Positions 1 to 9,887 of a stretch of 64,000 bases of DNA are shown one piece after another. The position numbers and the translations under genes were made by a program. The notes beneath the pieces are model-generated. The model was not told the DNA's origin. It did not search any database and was given only the letters and a program-made list of their open reading frames with translations. Position 1 is the stretch's first letter, and each line of letters starts with the position of its first letter. This stretch comes from Paracoccus denitrificans (GTDB lineage Bacteria > Pseudomonadota > Alphaproteobacteria > Rhodobacterales > Rhodobacteraceae): contig NZ_FNEA01000014.1 in assembly GCF_900100045.1 (NCBI RefSeq), forward strand, positions 1 through 64,000, read 5' to 3'.

Positions 1-1
1 G

Positions 2-199
<198 letters not shown>

Positions 200-243
200 T
201 CCGTCAGGATCACGGAAGGGTCCCGAGACGCGCTGCAAGCTCC

Positions 244-273
244 GTGTCGAAGATCCTGAAGTGATCCGTCAGG
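244..273. repeat. 30-bp direct repeat, copy 2 (non-coding)
   Basis: Exact copy of 179-208, but no tuf coding sequence precedes it. The 35 bases between the copies show no gene. Confidence 0.9.
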
Positions 274-342
274 GGCGGCGGCCCAAGGCCGCGGCCCCGC
301 CGGGGACCATCCGGTGATCCCGCAAGGGATATCGCGATGACA

Positions 343-369
343 GGGCCGCTCCAAAAGGAGCGGCCCTTG
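343..369. terminator. Intrinsic terminator after tuf
   Basis: A 10-bp perfect GC-rich stem (GGGCCGCTCC / GGAGCGGCCC) with an AAAA loop is followed by TTG. The loop gives a T-run on the other strand. It lies between convergent tuf and the opposite-strand membrane gene, so it may end both transcripts. Confidence 0.8.
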
Positions 370-382
370 CCGTTGGCAGATC

Positions 383-1183
383 TCAGTCCGGCTCGCCGAC
401 GCGATGCATCATCAGGAACCGCTCAAGGCATTCATCGCGGTTCTCGATATAGGGAAAAAGCTGGAAGTGCCGCAACAGCCGCGCCAGTTGGCTGCCCCCA
501 TATCCCGTTGGTGCTCTCATCGGCAGTTCGGCAAGAAACAGAGCCACTTTCTCCTGCTTGCTGATGCGCTCCCTCAGTTCCTCCACGATCGCTTCCGCCT
601 CTCGGCCGATATCGCTGTCCTTGCCTCCGGTCCGGATCATGGCGTGCAGCGTTCGGAGCAGGAGTCGGAGACCGGCGCTCCAATCATCGGGGATGAGCCG
701 GCGCACATCGTCTTGCGCCAGTTCGGACGAGGGTTGAAGCTCCGCAATGCTGGCCTCGCCCGGCTTGCCGGCATTCAGGAAACGGTTCCGTAGTTCCCGC
801 AAGCGGGCGATCCTGCGTTCATCCAGTTGCAGGGCCAGTTGCGTTTCCGCGGCGTCCGCCCGGCGCTCCAGCGAGGCCACCTGATCCTTGAGTGCCCGGG
901 CCGCGGTGGAGAGATGATGAAGGGCATCCTTTTGCGCCGCCAGCGACTGCTCCAATGCATGGCGCTGCTTGGCGCCATCAAGCGCTTGATGGCGCAGGCT
1001 GAACACCACGCCGATCAGGGTGATGCCGGTAAAGATGGCCGCGGCGGTGGTGAAGGCGCCGGACAGGTCGCTCCAGCCCGAGGCGACGGGCAGTCCGAAA
1101 AGCGGGATGACGGTGGTCAGGTATGCGGCGGCAACGACGGCGCAGACCAAAAGGGCAACGAACAAAACAACGACGATCGTCAT
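383..1183 (-). CDS. Membrane protein with coiled coil, function unknown
   Basis: I do not recognise this 266-residue protein. It starts with a hydrophobic segment (residues 2-25, TIVVVLFVALLVCAVVAAAY) and has a second one near residues 40-65. A long charged, heptad-rich stretch follows (about 70-145, LEQSLAAQKDALHHL... to ERRADAAETQLAL) that should form a coiled coil, then a soluble helical C-terminal part. The start was set at the ATG with a GGAG ten bases upstream. A longer frame runs to 1435 but would overlap the rpsJ ribosome-binding region. It reads against the flanking translation genes, and its base composition is visibly less GC-rich than theirs, which suggests acquired DNA. The domain layout resembles hypothetical proteins often seen near phage-defence or phage genes, but nothing specific supports a role. 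Confidence 0.7.
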   Translation of the reverse strand: MTIVVVLFVALLVCAVVAAAYLTTVIPLFGLPVASGWSDLSGAFTTAAAIFTGITLIGVVFSLRHQALDGAKQRHALEQSLAAQKDALHHLSTAARALKDQVASLERRADAAETQLALQLDERRIARLRELRNRFLNAGKPGEASIAELQPSSELAQDDVRRLIPDDWSAGLRLLLRTLHAMIRTGGKDSDIGREAEAIVEELRERISKQEKVALFLAELPMRAPTGYGGSQLARLLRHFQLFPYIENRDECLERFLMMHRVGEPD

Positions 1184-1266
1184 CTGGACAATTCTCCAGA
1201 ACAAATGGGTAGGCCGGATGCTGCGCCGCGTGGCGGCAGAGATCAAGGCAAGGAGGCCAGACCCCC

Positions 1267-1295
1267 TTGACGTGCCGGGCCTGCTCGTGCATGTA
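1267..1295 (+). promoter_or_regulatory. Candidate rpsJ-operon promoter
   Basis: TTGACG at 1267-1272, then 17 bases, then CATGTA at 1290-1295. The -35 is near consensus and the -10 is weak. It would give a leader of about 145 bases before rpsJ. Inference from sequence only. Confidence 0.35.
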
Positions 1296-1339
1296 GCCGC
1301 ATCGCTGCCGATCTTTCCAGAATCGGTTGCCTTGTGCCG

Positions 1340-1370
1340 GGCCGCCATATCATGGGGCGGCCTGCTCTTG
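1340..1370 (+). promoter_or_regulatory. Hairpin in the rpsJ leader
   Basis: GGCCGCC (1340-1346) pairs with GGCGGCC (1356-1362) around a nine-base loop, followed by TGCTCTTG. It could act as an attenuator of the S10 operon, as leader structures do in other bacteria, but I cannot match it to a known ribosomal-protein leader. Confidence 0.35.
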
Positions 1371-1446
1371 TTTATACGGTTCGACGCTGGCGGTGCGTGG
1401 TGTGTCGTCAGCCTCTCAACTTGAATTCCCCGCAAGAGGGATGAGA

Positions 1447-1755
1447 ATGCAAAGCCAGAATATCCGCATCCGGTTGAAGGCGTTCGATTACCGCGTCCTG
1501 GATGCCAGCACGCAGGAAATCGTGAACACCGCCAAGCGCACCGGCGCGCAGGTCCGCGGCCCGATTCCGCTGCCCAACAAGATCGAGAAATTCACCGTTC
1601 TGCGCGGTCCGCATATCGACAAGAAATCCCGCGACCAGTGGGAAATCCGCACGCACAAGCGCCTGCTGGACATCGTCGATCCGACCCCCCAGACCGTTGA
1701 CGCCCTGATGAAGCTCGACCTCGCCGCCGGCGTGGATGTCGAGATCAAGGTGTAA
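1447..1755 (+). CDS. rpsJ: 30S ribosomal protein S10
   Basis: Small-subunit protein S10 (102 residues), part of the 30S head. In E. coli it is also the NusE antitermination factor. The sequence has the family signature ([15 protein letters not shown] at the N-terminus, [20 protein letters not shown] in the middle). The start at MQSQN matches the usual family start. An in-frame ATG two codons upstream is possible but less like the family. First gene of the S10 operon, 10 bp ahead of rplC. Confidence 0.97.
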   Translation: MQSQNIRIRLKAFDYRVLDASTQEIVNTAKRTGAQVRGPIPLPNKIEKFTVLRGPHIDKKSRDQWEIRTHKRLLDIVDPTPQTVDALMKLDLAAGVDVEIKV

Positions 1756-1765
1756 GGAGGCTATC

Positions 1766-2503
1766 ATGCTGCGGACTGGTGTTATCGCCAAGAAGCTGGG
1801 CATGACCCGGCTGTTCCTGGAAGACGGGCGTCAGGTGCCCGTCACCGTTCTGCACGTCGACAACGTGCAGGTCATCGCTCAGCGCACCGCCGAGCAAGAC
1901 GGCTATGTGGCGCTGCAGCTCGGCGCGGGCGAGGCGAAAGCCAAGCGCACGACCGCCGCGCTGCGTGGCCATTTCGCCAAGGCGAATGTCGCGCCCAAGC
2001 GCAAGATCGCGGAATTCCGCGTCTCGCCCGAGAACCTGGTCGAAGTGGGCGAGGAAATCGTCGCCGACCATTACTTCGAAGGCCAGTATGTCGACATCGC
2101 CGGCACCTCGATCGGTAAAGGCTTTGCCGGTGCGATGAAGCGGCACAACTTCGGCGGTCTGCGCGCCTCGCACGGCGTGTCGATCAGCCACCGCTCGCAC
2201 GGCTCGACCGGCCAGTGCCAGGATCCCGGCAAGGTGTTCAAGGGCAAGAAGATGGCGGGTCACCTGGGTGCGGTGCGCGTCACCACCCAGAACCTGCAGG
2301 TCGTCAAGACCGATGCCGAGCGTGGCCTGATCATGGTCAAGGGTTCGGTCCCGGGTTCGAAAGGCGGCTGGGTCACCATCAAGGACGCCGTGAAGAAGCC
2401 GCTGGCCGAAAGCACCGTTTTCCCGGCTGCGACCCGTTCGAAAGCTGTCCAGGCCGAGGCTGCCGCCCCTGCCGAGGCCGCCGCGCCCGAAGGAGACAAC
2501 TGA
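1766..2503 (+). CDS. rplC: 50S ribosomal protein L3
   Basis: Large-subunit protein L3 (245 residues), which binds near the 3' end of 23S rRNA and starts 50S assembly. It begins [17 protein letters not shown] and carries the conserved glycine-rich core around [19 protein letters not shown] and the [23 protein letters not shown] loop. A strong AAGGAGG lies six bases before the start. The C-terminal Ala/Glu/Pro-rich tail (about 25 residues) extends past the E. coli protein, as in other alphaproteobacteria. Its stop overlaps the rplD start by one base. Confidence 0.97.
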   Translation: MLRTGVIAKKLGMTRLFLEDGRQVPVTVLHVDNVQVIAQRTAEQDGYVALQLGAGEAKAKRTTAALRGHFAKANVAPKRKIAEFRVSPENLVEVGEEIVADHYFEGQYVDIAGTSIGKGFAGAMKRHNFGGLRASHGVSISHRSHGSTGQCQDPGKVFKGKKMAGHLGAVRVTTQNLQVVKTDAERGLIMVKGSVPGSKGGWVTIKDAVKKPLAESTVFPAATRSKAVQAEAAAPAEAAAPEGDN

Positions 2504-3123
2504 TGAAACTCGACGTTATCACGCTCGATGCCGGCAAGGCCGGGGACATCGACCTGAGCGATGACATCTTCGGGCTCGAGCCGCGTGCGGACCTCCTGCA
2601 TCGCGTCGTGCGCTGGCAGCGTGCGAAGGCGCAGGCGGGCACCCATTCGGTGCTGGGCAAGTCGGATGTCAGCTACTCGACCAAGAAGATCTATCGCCAG
2701 AAAGGCACCGGCGGCGCCCGTCACGGCAGCCGCAAGGCTCCGATCTTCCGTCACGGCGGCGTCTACAAGGGCCCGACCCCGCGCTCGCACGCCTTCGACC
2801 TGCCCAAGAAGGTCCGCGCGCTCGGCCTGAAGCATGCGCTGTCGGCCAAGGCCGCCGCGGGTGAACTGGTCGTCGTGGACAGCCTGAACATCGCGGAAGC
2901 CAAGACCGCGGCCGTCGCCAAGGCGGTCAAGGAAAACGGCTGGAAGCGGGTCCTGGTGATCGACGGCGCCGAGGTGAATGAGAACTTCGCCCGTGCCGCC
3001 CGCAACCTGGAAGGCGTCGACGTGCTGCCTTCGATGGGTGCCAACGTCTATGACATCCTGCGCCGGGACACGCTCGTGCTGACCCGCGCCGGTGTCGAAG
3101 CTCTGGAGGCTCGCCTGAAATGA
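2503..3123 (+). CDS. rplD: 50S ribosomal protein L4
   Basis: Large-subunit protein L4 (206 residues), lining the exit tunnel. The conserved loop ([26 protein letters not shown], residues about 60-86) is intact. In E. coli L4 represses its own operon by binding the S10 leader; whether that holds here is not shown. It overlaps rplC by one base and rplW by four bases, so the three are probably translationally coupled. Confidence 0.97.
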
Positions 3124-3416
3124 GCGTGAAACCCGAACATTACGACGTGATCGTCAAGCCGATCATCACCGAGAAGGCGACGCTGGTTTCCGATGCCAAC
3201 GCCTATGTCTTCGAAGTGGCCAAGGATTCGAGCAAGCCGGCGATCAAGCAGGCCGTCGAGGCCCTGTTCAACGTCAAGGTGAAGGCGGTCAACACCACCA
3301 TCACCAAGGGCAAGACCAAGCGTTTCCGCGGCCGCCCCGGCGTCCGTTCGGACGTGAAGAAGGCCTATGTGACGCTGGAAGCTGGCAACAGCATCGACGT
3401 CTCGACCGGCCTCTGA
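3120..3416 (+). CDS. rplW: 50S ribosomal protein L23
   Basis: Large-subunit protein L23 (98 residues), at the tunnel exit where trigger factor and SRP dock. The N-terminal [12 protein letters not shown] motif and the VKVKAVNT...[11 protein letters not shown] segment are typical. The start sits in an ATGA overlap with rplD. A hairpin with a short T-run follows before rplB. Confidence 0.97.
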
Positions 3417-3432
3417 TAAGAAGCCGACGAAT

Positions 3433-3464
3433 CGACGGCCCCGGCAGCGGGGCCGTCGCCTTTT
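3433..3464 (+). terminator. Terminator-like hairpin between rplW and rplB
   Basis: CGACGGCCCC (3433-3442) pairs perfectly with GGGGCCGTCG (3449-3458) around a six-base loop, followed by CCTTTT. Inside a ribosomal operon it must be partial or antiterminated, or it may mark an RNA processing point. Confidence 0.6.
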
Positions 3465-3511
3465 GACTGAAACGGACCACCTCAGGTCCAAAGCAACGGA
3501 AGACAGAAAGC

Positions 3512-4351
3512 ATGGCACTCAAGTCGTATAAGCCGACGACGCCTGGCCAGCGGGGGCTGGTTCTGATCGACCGTTCGGAGCTTTGGAAAGGGCGCCCGGT
3601 CAAATCCCTCACCGAGGGGCTGACCAAGAACGGCGGCCGGAACAACACCGGACGGATCACGATGCGCCGCAAGGGCGGCGGGGCGAAGCGTCTCTATCGC
3701 ATCGTCGATTTCAAACGCACCAAGTTCGATGTTTCGGCGACGGTCGAGCGGATCGAATACGATCCCAACCGCACCGCCTTCATCGCGCTGATCAAATACG
3801 AAGACGGCGAGCAGGCCTATATCCTGGCCCCGCAGCGTCTGGCGGTGGGCGACAAGGTGATCGCCGGCGCCAAGGTCGACGTGAAGCCCGGCAACGCCAT
3901 GCCCTTCAGCGGCATGCCGATCGGCACCATCGTCCACAACGTCGAGCTGAAGCCCGGCAAGGGCGGCCAGATCGCCCGCTCGGCCGGCACCTATGCCCAG
4001 TTCGTCGGTCGTGACGGCGGCTATGCCCAGATCCGCCTGTCTTCGGGCGAGCTGCGCCTGGTCCGCCAGGAATGCATGGCTACCATCGGCGCCGTGTCGA
4101 ACTCGGACCACTCGAACCAGAACTTCGGCAAGGCTGGTCGCAACCGTCACAAGGGCATCCGCCCGAGCGTGCGCGGTGTCGCCATGAACCCGATCGACCA
4201 CCCGCATGGCGGTGGTGAGGGTCGGACTTCGGGCGGCCGTCACCCGGTCACCCCCTGGGGCAAAGGCACCAAGGGCACCAGGACCCGCTCGAACAAATCG
4301 ACCGACAAGTATATCTTGCGGTCGCGTCACGCGAAGAAGAAGGGGCGTTGA
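3512..4351 (+). CDS. rplB: 50S ribosomal protein L2
   Basis: Large-subunit protein L2 (279 residues), needed for subunit joining and peptidyl transfer. It has the N-terminal [15 protein letters not shown], the RNA-binding core ([17 protein letters not shown]) and the conserved C-terminal [23 protein letters not shown] region, including the histidine long linked to peptidyl-transferase activity. It is the first gene after the rplW/rplB hairpin and lies 3 bp ahead of rpsS. Confidence 0.97.
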   Translation: MALKSYKPTTPGQRGLVLIDRSELWKGRPVKSLTEGLTKNGGRNNTGRITMRRKGGGAKRLYRIVDFKRTKFDVSATVERIEYDPNRTAFIALIKYEDGEQAYILAPQRLAVGDKVIAGAKVDVKPGNAMPFSGMPIGTIVHNVELKPGKGGQIARSAGTYAQFVGRDGGYAQIRLSSGELRLVRQECMATIGAVSNSDHSNQNFGKAGRNRHKGIRPSVRGVAMNPIDHPHGGGEGRTSGGRHPVTPWGKGTKGTRTRSNKSTDKYILRSRHAKKKGR

Positions 4352-4354
4352 TCC

Positions 4355-4633
4355 ATGGCACGTTCTGTTTGGAAGGGCCCCTTTGTCGACGCCTATGTGC
4401 TTCGCAAGGCCGAGAAAGCCCGCGAGTCCGGCAAGTCGGACGTCATCAAGATCTGGTCGCGTCGTTCGACCATCCTGCCGCAATTCGTCGGCCTGACCTT
4501 TGGCGTCTATAACGGCCAGAAACACATCCCGGTCTCGGTGACCGAGGAGATGATCGGCCAGAAGTTCGGTGAATATTCGCCGACGCGGACCTATTACGGT
4601 CACGCCGCCGACAAGAAAGCGAAAAGGAAGTAA
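4355..4633 (+). CDS. rpsS: 30S ribosomal protein S19
   Basis: Small-subunit protein S19 (92 residues), which forms a complex with S13 in the 30S head. Family features are intact: N-terminal [12 protein letters not shown], the [24 protein letters not shown] core and the [19 protein letters not shown] tail. Closely packed between rplB (3 bp) and rplV (5 bp). Confidence 0.97.
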   Translation: MARSVWKGPFVDAYVLRKAEKARESGKSDVIKIWSRRSTILPQFVGLTFGVYNGQKHIPVSVTEEMIGQKFGEYSPTRTYYGHAADKKAKRK

Positions 4634-4638
4634 GCGTC

Positions 4639-5019
4639 ATGGGTAAGGAACAGAATCCGCGCCGCGTGGCGGAGAACGAGGCGTTTGCGAAGACCAAGAT
4701 GCTTCGCACCTCGCCGCAGAAGCTGAACCTGGTTGCGGCGATGATCCGCGGCAAGAAGGTGGACAAGGCCCTGGCCGACCTGACCTTCTCGTCCAAGCGC
4801 ATTGCGGGCGATGTCAAGAAATGCCTGCAATCGGCCATCGCCAATGCCGAGAACAACCATAACCTCGACGTGGACAACCTGATTGTCGCAGAGGCCTGGG
4901 TCGGCAAGAACCTGGTCATGAAGCGTGGCCGTCCGCGCGCCCGTGGTCGTTACGGCAAGATCATGAAGCCGTTTTCGGAAATCACCATCAAGGTGCGTCA
5001 GGTCGAGGAGCGCGCGTAA
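4639..5019 (+). CDS. rplV: 50S ribosomal protein L22
   Basis: Large-subunit protein L22 (126 residues), whose beta-hairpin lines the exit tunnel and is a site of macrolide-resistance mutations in other species. The core [24 protein letters not shown] and the hairpin region ([21 protein letters not shown]) are normal. Its stop overlaps the rpsC start by one base. Confidence 0.97.
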   Translation: MGKEQNPRRVAENEAFAKTKMLRTSPQKLNLVAAMIRGKKVDKALADLTFSSKRIAGDVKKCLQSAIANAENNHNLDVDNLIVAEAWVGKNLVMKRGRPRARGRYGKIMKPFSEITIKVRQVEERA

Positions 5020-5741
5020 TGGGTCAGAAGGTAAACCCCATCGGGATGCGTCTCCAGGTCAACCGCACCTGGGACAGCCGCTGGTATGCGGATGACAAGG
5101 ACTACGGCAATCTGCTGCTGGAAGACCTGAAGATCCGCGACTTCATCAAGAAGGAAGCGAAGCAGGCCGGCGTCAGCCGCGTCGTGATCGAGCGTCCGCA
5201 CAAGAAATGCCGCGTGACGATCTATGCCGCGCGCCCGGGTGTCATCATCGGCAAGAAAGGCGCCGATATCGAGACCCTGCGCAAGAAGCTGGCGAACTTC
5301 ACCGGCTCGGAACTGCACCTCAACATCGTCGAGGTTCGCAAGCCCGAACTGGACGCCCAGCTGGTGGCCGAGTCGATCGCCCAGCAGCTCGAGCGCCGGG
5401 TGTCGTTCCGCCGCGCCATGAAGCGTGCGGTGCAGAACGCCATGCGCATGGGTGCCCTGGGCATCCGGGTGAACGTGTCGGGCCGCCTTGGCGGCGCCGA
5501 GATCGCCCGCACCGAATGGTATCGCGAGGGCCGGGTGCCGCTGCACACGCTGCGCGCCGACATCGACTATGCGCTGTCGGAGGCCTCGACCCCCTACGGG
5601 ATCATCGGCGTGAAGGTCTGGATCTTCAAGGGCGAGATCATGGAGCACGATCCGCAGGCCCGCGACCGCCGCGCCACCGAAGCGCAGGACGGCCCGTCGC
5701 CCCGCGGCCCGCGCCGTGATCGCGACCGCGACGCGCGCTAA
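5019..5741 (+). CDS. rpsC: 30S ribosomal protein S3
   Basis: Small-subunit protein S3 (240 residues), part of the mRNA entry channel and its helicase activity. It starts [15 protein letters not shown], has a KH domain around [20 protein letters not shown] and the C-terminal [31 protein letters not shown] block. The tail beyond residue 210 is Arg/Asp/Pro-rich, which is usual for alphaproteobacterial S3. Translationally coupled to rplV by overlap. Confidence 0.97.
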   Translation: MGQKVNPIGMRLQVNRTWDSRWYADDKDYGNLLLEDLKIRDFIKKEAKQAGVSRVVIERPHKKCRVTIYAARPGVIIGKKGADIETLRKKLANFTGSELHLNIVEVRKPELDAQLVAESIAQQLERRVSFRRAMKRAVQNAMRMGALGIRVNVSGRLGGAEIARTEWYREGRVPLHTLRADIDYALSEASTPYGIIGVKVWIFKGEIMEHDPQARDRRATEAQDGPSPRGPRRDRDRDAR

Positions 5742-5753
5742 GGAGAAGAAGCA

Positions 5754-6167
5754 ATGCTGCAACCGAAACGGACCAAGTTCCGCAAACAGCACAAGGGCCG
5801 CATCCATGGCGAAGCCAAGGGCGGGTTCAACCTGAACTTCGGCTCCTACGCGCTGAAGGCCATCGAACCCGAGCGCGTCACCGCGCGCCAGATCGAAGCT
5901 GCCCGCCGTGCGATCACCCGCCACATGAAGCGTCAGGGCCGGGTCTGGATCCGGATTTTCCCGGACGTGCCGGTTTCCTCGAAGCCGACCGAAGTGCGGA
6001 TGGGTAAGGGCAAGGGTTCGGTGGATTACTGGGCCGCCCGCGTCCATCCCGGCCGGATCATGTTCGAGATCGACGGGGTGAACGACACCATCGCCCGCGA
6101 AGCGCTGCGCCTGGGCGCGCAGAAGCTGCCGGTGCTGACCCGCATCGTCGCGCGCGAAGACTGGTAA
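5754..6167 (+). CDS. rplP: 50S ribosomal protein L16
   Basis: Large-subunit protein L16 (137 residues), which organises the A site. Begins [16 protein letters not shown] and contains [25 protein letters not shown]; the arginine target of the YcfD-type hydroxylase region is within the conserved core. AAGGAG precedes the start. A gap of 189 bp with a hairpin follows, breaking the usually tight rplP-rpmC spacing. Confidence 0.97.
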   Translation: MLQPKRTKFRKQHKGRIHGEAKGGFNLNFGSYALKAIEPERVTARQIEAARRAITRHMKRQGRVWIRIFPDVPVSSKPTEVRMGKGKGSVDYWAARVHPGRIMFEIDGVNDTIAREALRLGAQKLPVLTRIVAREDW

Positions 6168-6186
6168 TCGCCACCGCTTCCAGATT

Positions 6187-6221
6187 GCGCCCCGCCGCGA
6201 AAGTGGCGGGGCGCTGCATTT
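6187..6221 (+). terminator. Hairpin between rplP and rpmC
   Basis: GCGCCCCGCC (6187-6196) and GGCGGGGCGC (6205-6214) form a perfect 10-bp stem with an eight-base loop, followed by TGCATTTG. The T-rich tail is weak, so this may be a partial terminator or an RNA-stability element. The remaining bases to rpmC show no gene. Confidence 0.5.
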
Positions 6222-6356
6222 GCGGCGCCTCGGGACAATCGGGGTTGCCAAAAGCCGGGCAAGCCTGTATGGGCAAGCCTTCACATGAAACTCCACCGGA
6301 ATCAGGGTGGCCCTGCATGGCAGGGGCTCTCCGGTGATGTTGAAAGGAAGAGGCGC

Positions 6357-6563
6357 ATGAAAGCGCAGGAACTGAAAGACAAGACGCCTGATCAGCTGAA
6401 AGAACAGCTGCTCGCGCTGAAGAAGGAAGCGTTCAACCTGCGCTTCCAGCAGGCCACCGGCCAGCTCGAATCGACCGCCCGCATGCGCACCGTCCGCCGC
6501 GACGTGGCCCGTGTGAAAACCATTCTGAACCAGAAAGCGGCGGAAGCCGCGGCGTCGAACTAA
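6357..6563 (+). CDS. rpmC: 50S ribosomal protein L29
   Basis: Large-subunit protein L29 (68 residues), two helices near the tunnel exit. The start at [14 protein letters not shown] follows AAAGGAAGAGG and fits the family length; an in-frame ATG 72 bases upstream would add an unrelated leader. The motif [17 protein letters not shown] is typical. Lies 12 bp ahead of rpsQ. Confidence 0.96.
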   Translation: MKAQELKDKTPDQLKEQLLALKKEAFNLRFQQATGQLESTARMRTVRRDVARVKTILNQKAAEAAASN

Positions 6564-6575
6564 GGAGCCCGGTCC

Positions 6576-6824
6576 ATGCCCAAACGCATCCTGCAAGGCA
6601 AGGTCGTCAGCGACAAGAACGAACAGACCGTCACCGTTCTGGTCGAGCGTCGCTTCAAGCATCCGCTGCTGCACAAGACCGTGCGTTCGTCCAAGAAATA
6701 CCGCGCCCATGACGCGGATAACCAGTTCAAGGTCGGTGACACCGTTCGCATCGTCGAATGCGCGCCGATCTCGAAGACCAAACGCTGGACCGTCCTGACC
6801 GAAACTGCTGAAGTTTCGGCCTGA
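6576..6824 (+). CDS. rpsQ: 30S ribosomal protein S17
   Basis: Small-subunit protein S17 (82 residues), an early 16S rRNA binder with an OB fold. Conserved features include [21 protein letters not shown] and the [22 protein letters not shown] segment. It follows rpmC by 12 bp with a normal SD. A short hairpin-containing spacer of 63 bp follows before rplN. Confidence 0.97.
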   Translation: MPKRILQGKVVSDKNEQTVTVLVERRFKHPLLHKTVRSSKKYRAHDADNQFKVGDTVRIVECAPISKTKRWTVLTETAEVSA

Positions 6825-6887
6825 GGCCCAGTTTAATCGATACCCTGGGGCCGGTGCTGCCGGTCCCCAAAGGTCGGGAGTAACCAA

Positions 6888-7256
6888 ATGATCCAGATGC
6901 AGACCAATCTGGATGTCGCTGACAACTCCGGCGCACGCCGGGTGCAGTGCATCAAGGTTCTGGGTGGTTCGCACCGTCGCTATGCGTCGGTGGGCGACAT
7001 CATCGTCGTCTCCGTCAAGGAAGCCATTCCGCGCGGTCGCGTGAAGAAGGGCGACGTCCGCAAGGCCGTCGTCGTGCGCACCGCGAAAGAAGTGAAGCGC
7101 GAGGACGGCACCTCGATCCGCTTCGACCGCAACGCCGCCGTCATCCTGAACAACCAGGGCGAACCCGTCGGCACCCGTATCTTCGGGCCGGTCGTGCGCG
7201 AGCTGCGGGCCAAGAACTTCATGAAGATCATCTCGCTTGCGCCGGAGGTGCTGTGA
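6888..7256 (+). CDS. rplN: 50S ribosomal protein L14
   Basis: Large-subunit protein L14 (122 residues), at the subunit interface and bound by the silencing factor RsfS in other bacteria. Starts [27 protein letters not shown], the standard family start, and ends [17 protein letters not shown] precedes the start. The stop overlaps the rplX start by one base. Confidence 0.97.
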   Translation: MIQMQTNLDVADNSGARRVQCIKVLGGSHRRYASVGDIIVVSVKEAIPRGRVKKGDVRKAVVVRTAKEVKREDGTSIRFDRNAAVILNNQGEPVGTRIFGPVVRELRAKNFMKIISLAPEVL

Positions 7257-7560
7257 TGGCTGCGAAGCTCAAGAAGGGCGACAAGGTCGTCGTGCTGACC
7301 GGCAAGGACAAGGGCAAGCAGGGCGAGATCTCTGCCGTGTTCCCGAAAGAGAACAAGGCCGTGGTCGATGGCATCAACATCGCCATCCGTCACCAGCGCC
7401 AGACCCAGACGAGCCAGGGCGGCCGCGTGGCGAAGGCCATGCCGATCGACCTGTCGAACCTCGCGCTGCTGGACAAGAACGGCAAAGCGACCCGCGTCGG
7501 CTTCCGTGAGGAAGACGGCAAGAAGGTCCGTTTCGCCAAGACCACGGGAGACGTGATCTG

Positions 7561-7561
<1 letters not shown>
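7256..7561 (+). CDS. rplX: 50S ribosomal protein L24
   Basis: Large-subunit protein L24 (101 residues), an assembly initiator that binds domain I of 23S rRNA. The KOW motif ([20 protein letters not shown]) is at the N-terminus. The start was placed at the ATG overlapping the rplN stop, which gives the usual family length. Its own stop overlaps rplE by one base. Confidence 0.96.
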
Positions 7562-8121
<560 letters not shown>

Positions 8122-8139
8122 TCGCGGAGGGAAGAAGAT

Positions 8140-8445
8140 ATGGCTAAGAAATCCATGGTCGAGCGCGAGAAGAAGCGCGAACGTCTGGTTCAGAAATACG
8201 CCGCCAAGCGCGCCGCGCTGAACGAGATCATTCACGATCAGTCCCTGCCGATGGAAGAGCGCTTCAAGGCCAGCCTGAAACTGGCTGAACTGCCGCGCAA
8301 CTCTTCGGCCACGCGTCTGCACAACCGGTGCCAACTGACCGGCCGTCCGCACGCGTATTACCGTAAACTGAAACTGTCGCGGATCATGCTGCGCGAGCTC
8401 GGCTCGTTCGGCCAGATCCCCGGCATGGTCAAATCGAGCTGGTAA
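8140..8445 (+). CDS. rpsN: 30S ribosomal protein S14, zinc-free form
   Basis: Small-subunit protein S14 (101 residues). It is the long form without the CXXC zinc ribbon: only one cysteine is present (in [21 protein letters not shown]). This form does not depend on zinc, so the usual zinc-starvation replacement does not apply to it. Normal SD (CGGAGGGAAGAAG region) and close spacing to rpsH (9 bp). Confidence 0.97.
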   Translation: MAKKSMVEREKKRERLVQKYAAKRAALNEIIHDQSLPMEERFKASLKLAELPRNSSATRLHNRCQLTGRPHAYYRKLKLSRIMLRELGSFGQIPGMVKSSW

Positions 8446-8454
8446 GGGGGCAAT

Positions 8455-8853
8455 ATGTCGATGAACGATCCGCTCGGCGATATGCTGACCCGCATCCGCA
8501 ACGCTCAGATGCGCGGCAAGTCGACCGTCCGTACGCCGGGCTCCAAGCTGCGTGCTTGGGTTTTGGACGTGCTGAAAGCCGAAGGCTACATCCGCGGCTA
8601 TGAAGAAGTGACGACCGAAGCCGGTCACAAGGAACTGGAAATCAGCCTGAAGTATTACGAAGGCACTCCGGTCATCCGTGAACTGGCCCGCGTGTCCAAG
8701 CCTGGCCGCCGCGTCTATGCCGGCGCCAAGGAACTGCCGCAGGTCCGCAACGGCCTCGGCGTCTCCATCGTCTCGACGCCGAAGGGCGTCATGTCTGATG
8801 CAGCGGCTCGCAGCGCCAATGTCGGCGGCGAAGTCCTCTGCACCGTGTTCTAA
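8455..8853 (+). CDS. rpsH: 30S ribosomal protein S8
   Basis: Small-subunit protein S8 (132 residues), which binds 16S helix 21 and in E. coli represses the spc operon. Starts [23 protein letters not shown]; the second methionine two codons later is an alternative start. The C-terminal [31 protein letters not shown] block is typical. Confidence 0.97.
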   Translation: MSMNDPLGDMLTRIRNAQMRGKSTVRTPGSKLRAWVLDVLKAEGYIRGYEEVTTEAGHKELEISLKYYEGTPVIRELARVSKPGRRVYAGAKELPQVRNGLGVSIVSTPKGVMSDAAARSANVGGEVLCTVF

Positions 8854-8864
8854 GGAGGGCAGAG

Positions 8865-9398
8865 ATGTCTCGGATTGGTAAAAAGCCGGTCGCCCTCCCC
8901 AAGGGCGTGACCGCGGAGATCAAGGGCCAGACCATCGAGGTCAAGGGTCCGAAAGGCACCCGCAGCTTTACTGCGACCGACGACGTGACGCTGGCCATCG
9001 AGGAGGGCGCCGTCAAGGTGACCCCGCGCGGCCTGTCGAAACGCGCCCGTCAGCAATGGGGCATGACCCGCTCGATGGTCGAGAACCTGACCGTCGGCGT
9101 CAGCGAAGGCTTCAAGAAAGAGCTGGAGATCCAGGGCGTCGGCTACCGCGCCCAGATGCAGGGCAAGACCCTGAAGCTCGCGCTGGGTTATTCGCATGAC
9201 GTGAACTTCGAAACGCCGGAAGGCGTGACCATCTCGGCTCCGAAACAGACCGAGATCGTGGTGGAAGGCATCGACCAGCAGCTGGTCGGCCAGGTCGCCG
9301 CGAACATCCGCGAGTGGCGCCGCCCCGAGCCCTACAAGGGCAAGGGCATCCGCTACAAGGGTGAGGTCGTCTTCCGCAAGGAAGGCAAGAAGAAGTAA
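8865..9398 (+). CDS. rplF: 50S ribosomal protein L6
   Basis: Large-subunit protein L6 (177 residues), near the GTPase-associated centre. Two repeated domains are visible, ending in the signature [20 protein letters not shown]. Starts [15 protein letters not shown] after AAGGAGGGCAG. Followed by rplR at 11 bp. Confidence 0.97.
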   Translation: MSRIGKKPVALPKGVTAEIKGQTIEVKGPKGTRSFTATDDVTLAIEEGAVKVTPRGLSKRARQQWGMTRSMVENLTVGVSEGFKKELEIQGVGYRAQMQGKTLKLALGYSHDVNFETPEGVTISAPKQTEIVVEGIDQQLVGQVAANIREWRRPEPYKGKGIRYKGEVVFRKEGKKK

Positions 9399-9409
9399 GG
9401 GGCGCAAAA

Positions 9410-9769
9410 ATGGCACTGAACAAAAGAGAGCTGTTCCAGAAGCGCCGCCTGCGCGTGCGGAACAAGTTGCGGAAGATCTCGGACGGTCGTCCGCGGCTTT
9501 CCGTCCACCGTTCTTCCAAGAACATCAGCGTCCAGGTGATCGACGACGTGAAGGGGGTCACCCTGGCCGCTGCCTCGTCGCTCGAGAAGGATCTGGGCGT
9601 CGTCGGCAAGAACAACGTCGAAGCGGCGGCCAAGATCGGCGCCGCCATTGCAGAACGCGCGAAGAAGGCTGGCGTCGAAGAGGTGATCTTCGACCGCGGC
9701 GGCTTCCTGTTCCACGGCAAGATCAAGGCGCTTGCCGATGCAGCCCGCGAGGGCGGCCTGAAGTTCTGA
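9410..9769 (+). CDS. rplR: 50S ribosomal protein L18
   Basis: Large-subunit protein L18 (119 residues), a 5S rRNA-binding protein. Conserved features: the basic N-terminus ([18 protein letters not shown]), [20 protein letters not shown] and the C-terminal [28 protein letters not shown]. The 118-bp spacer to rpsE is longer than usual and shows a weak GC-rich fold but no gene. Confidence 0.97.
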
Positions 9770-9887
9770 CGATTGCGGGTGGCCATTGCGCCACCCCGAT
9801 GATCCGGGGGCCGTTCGCTTGGACGGCGGCCCACTTGGATCGGCTTTAACGGCGCGAAGCGCGCGCCAGCGTATGAGGAAATGCCTT

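Noticed and set aside
1184-1435. Longer start for the coiled-coil membrane gene.
   Set aside because: It would add 84 residues of basic, unordered sequence before the first membrane helix and overlap the rpsJ leader.
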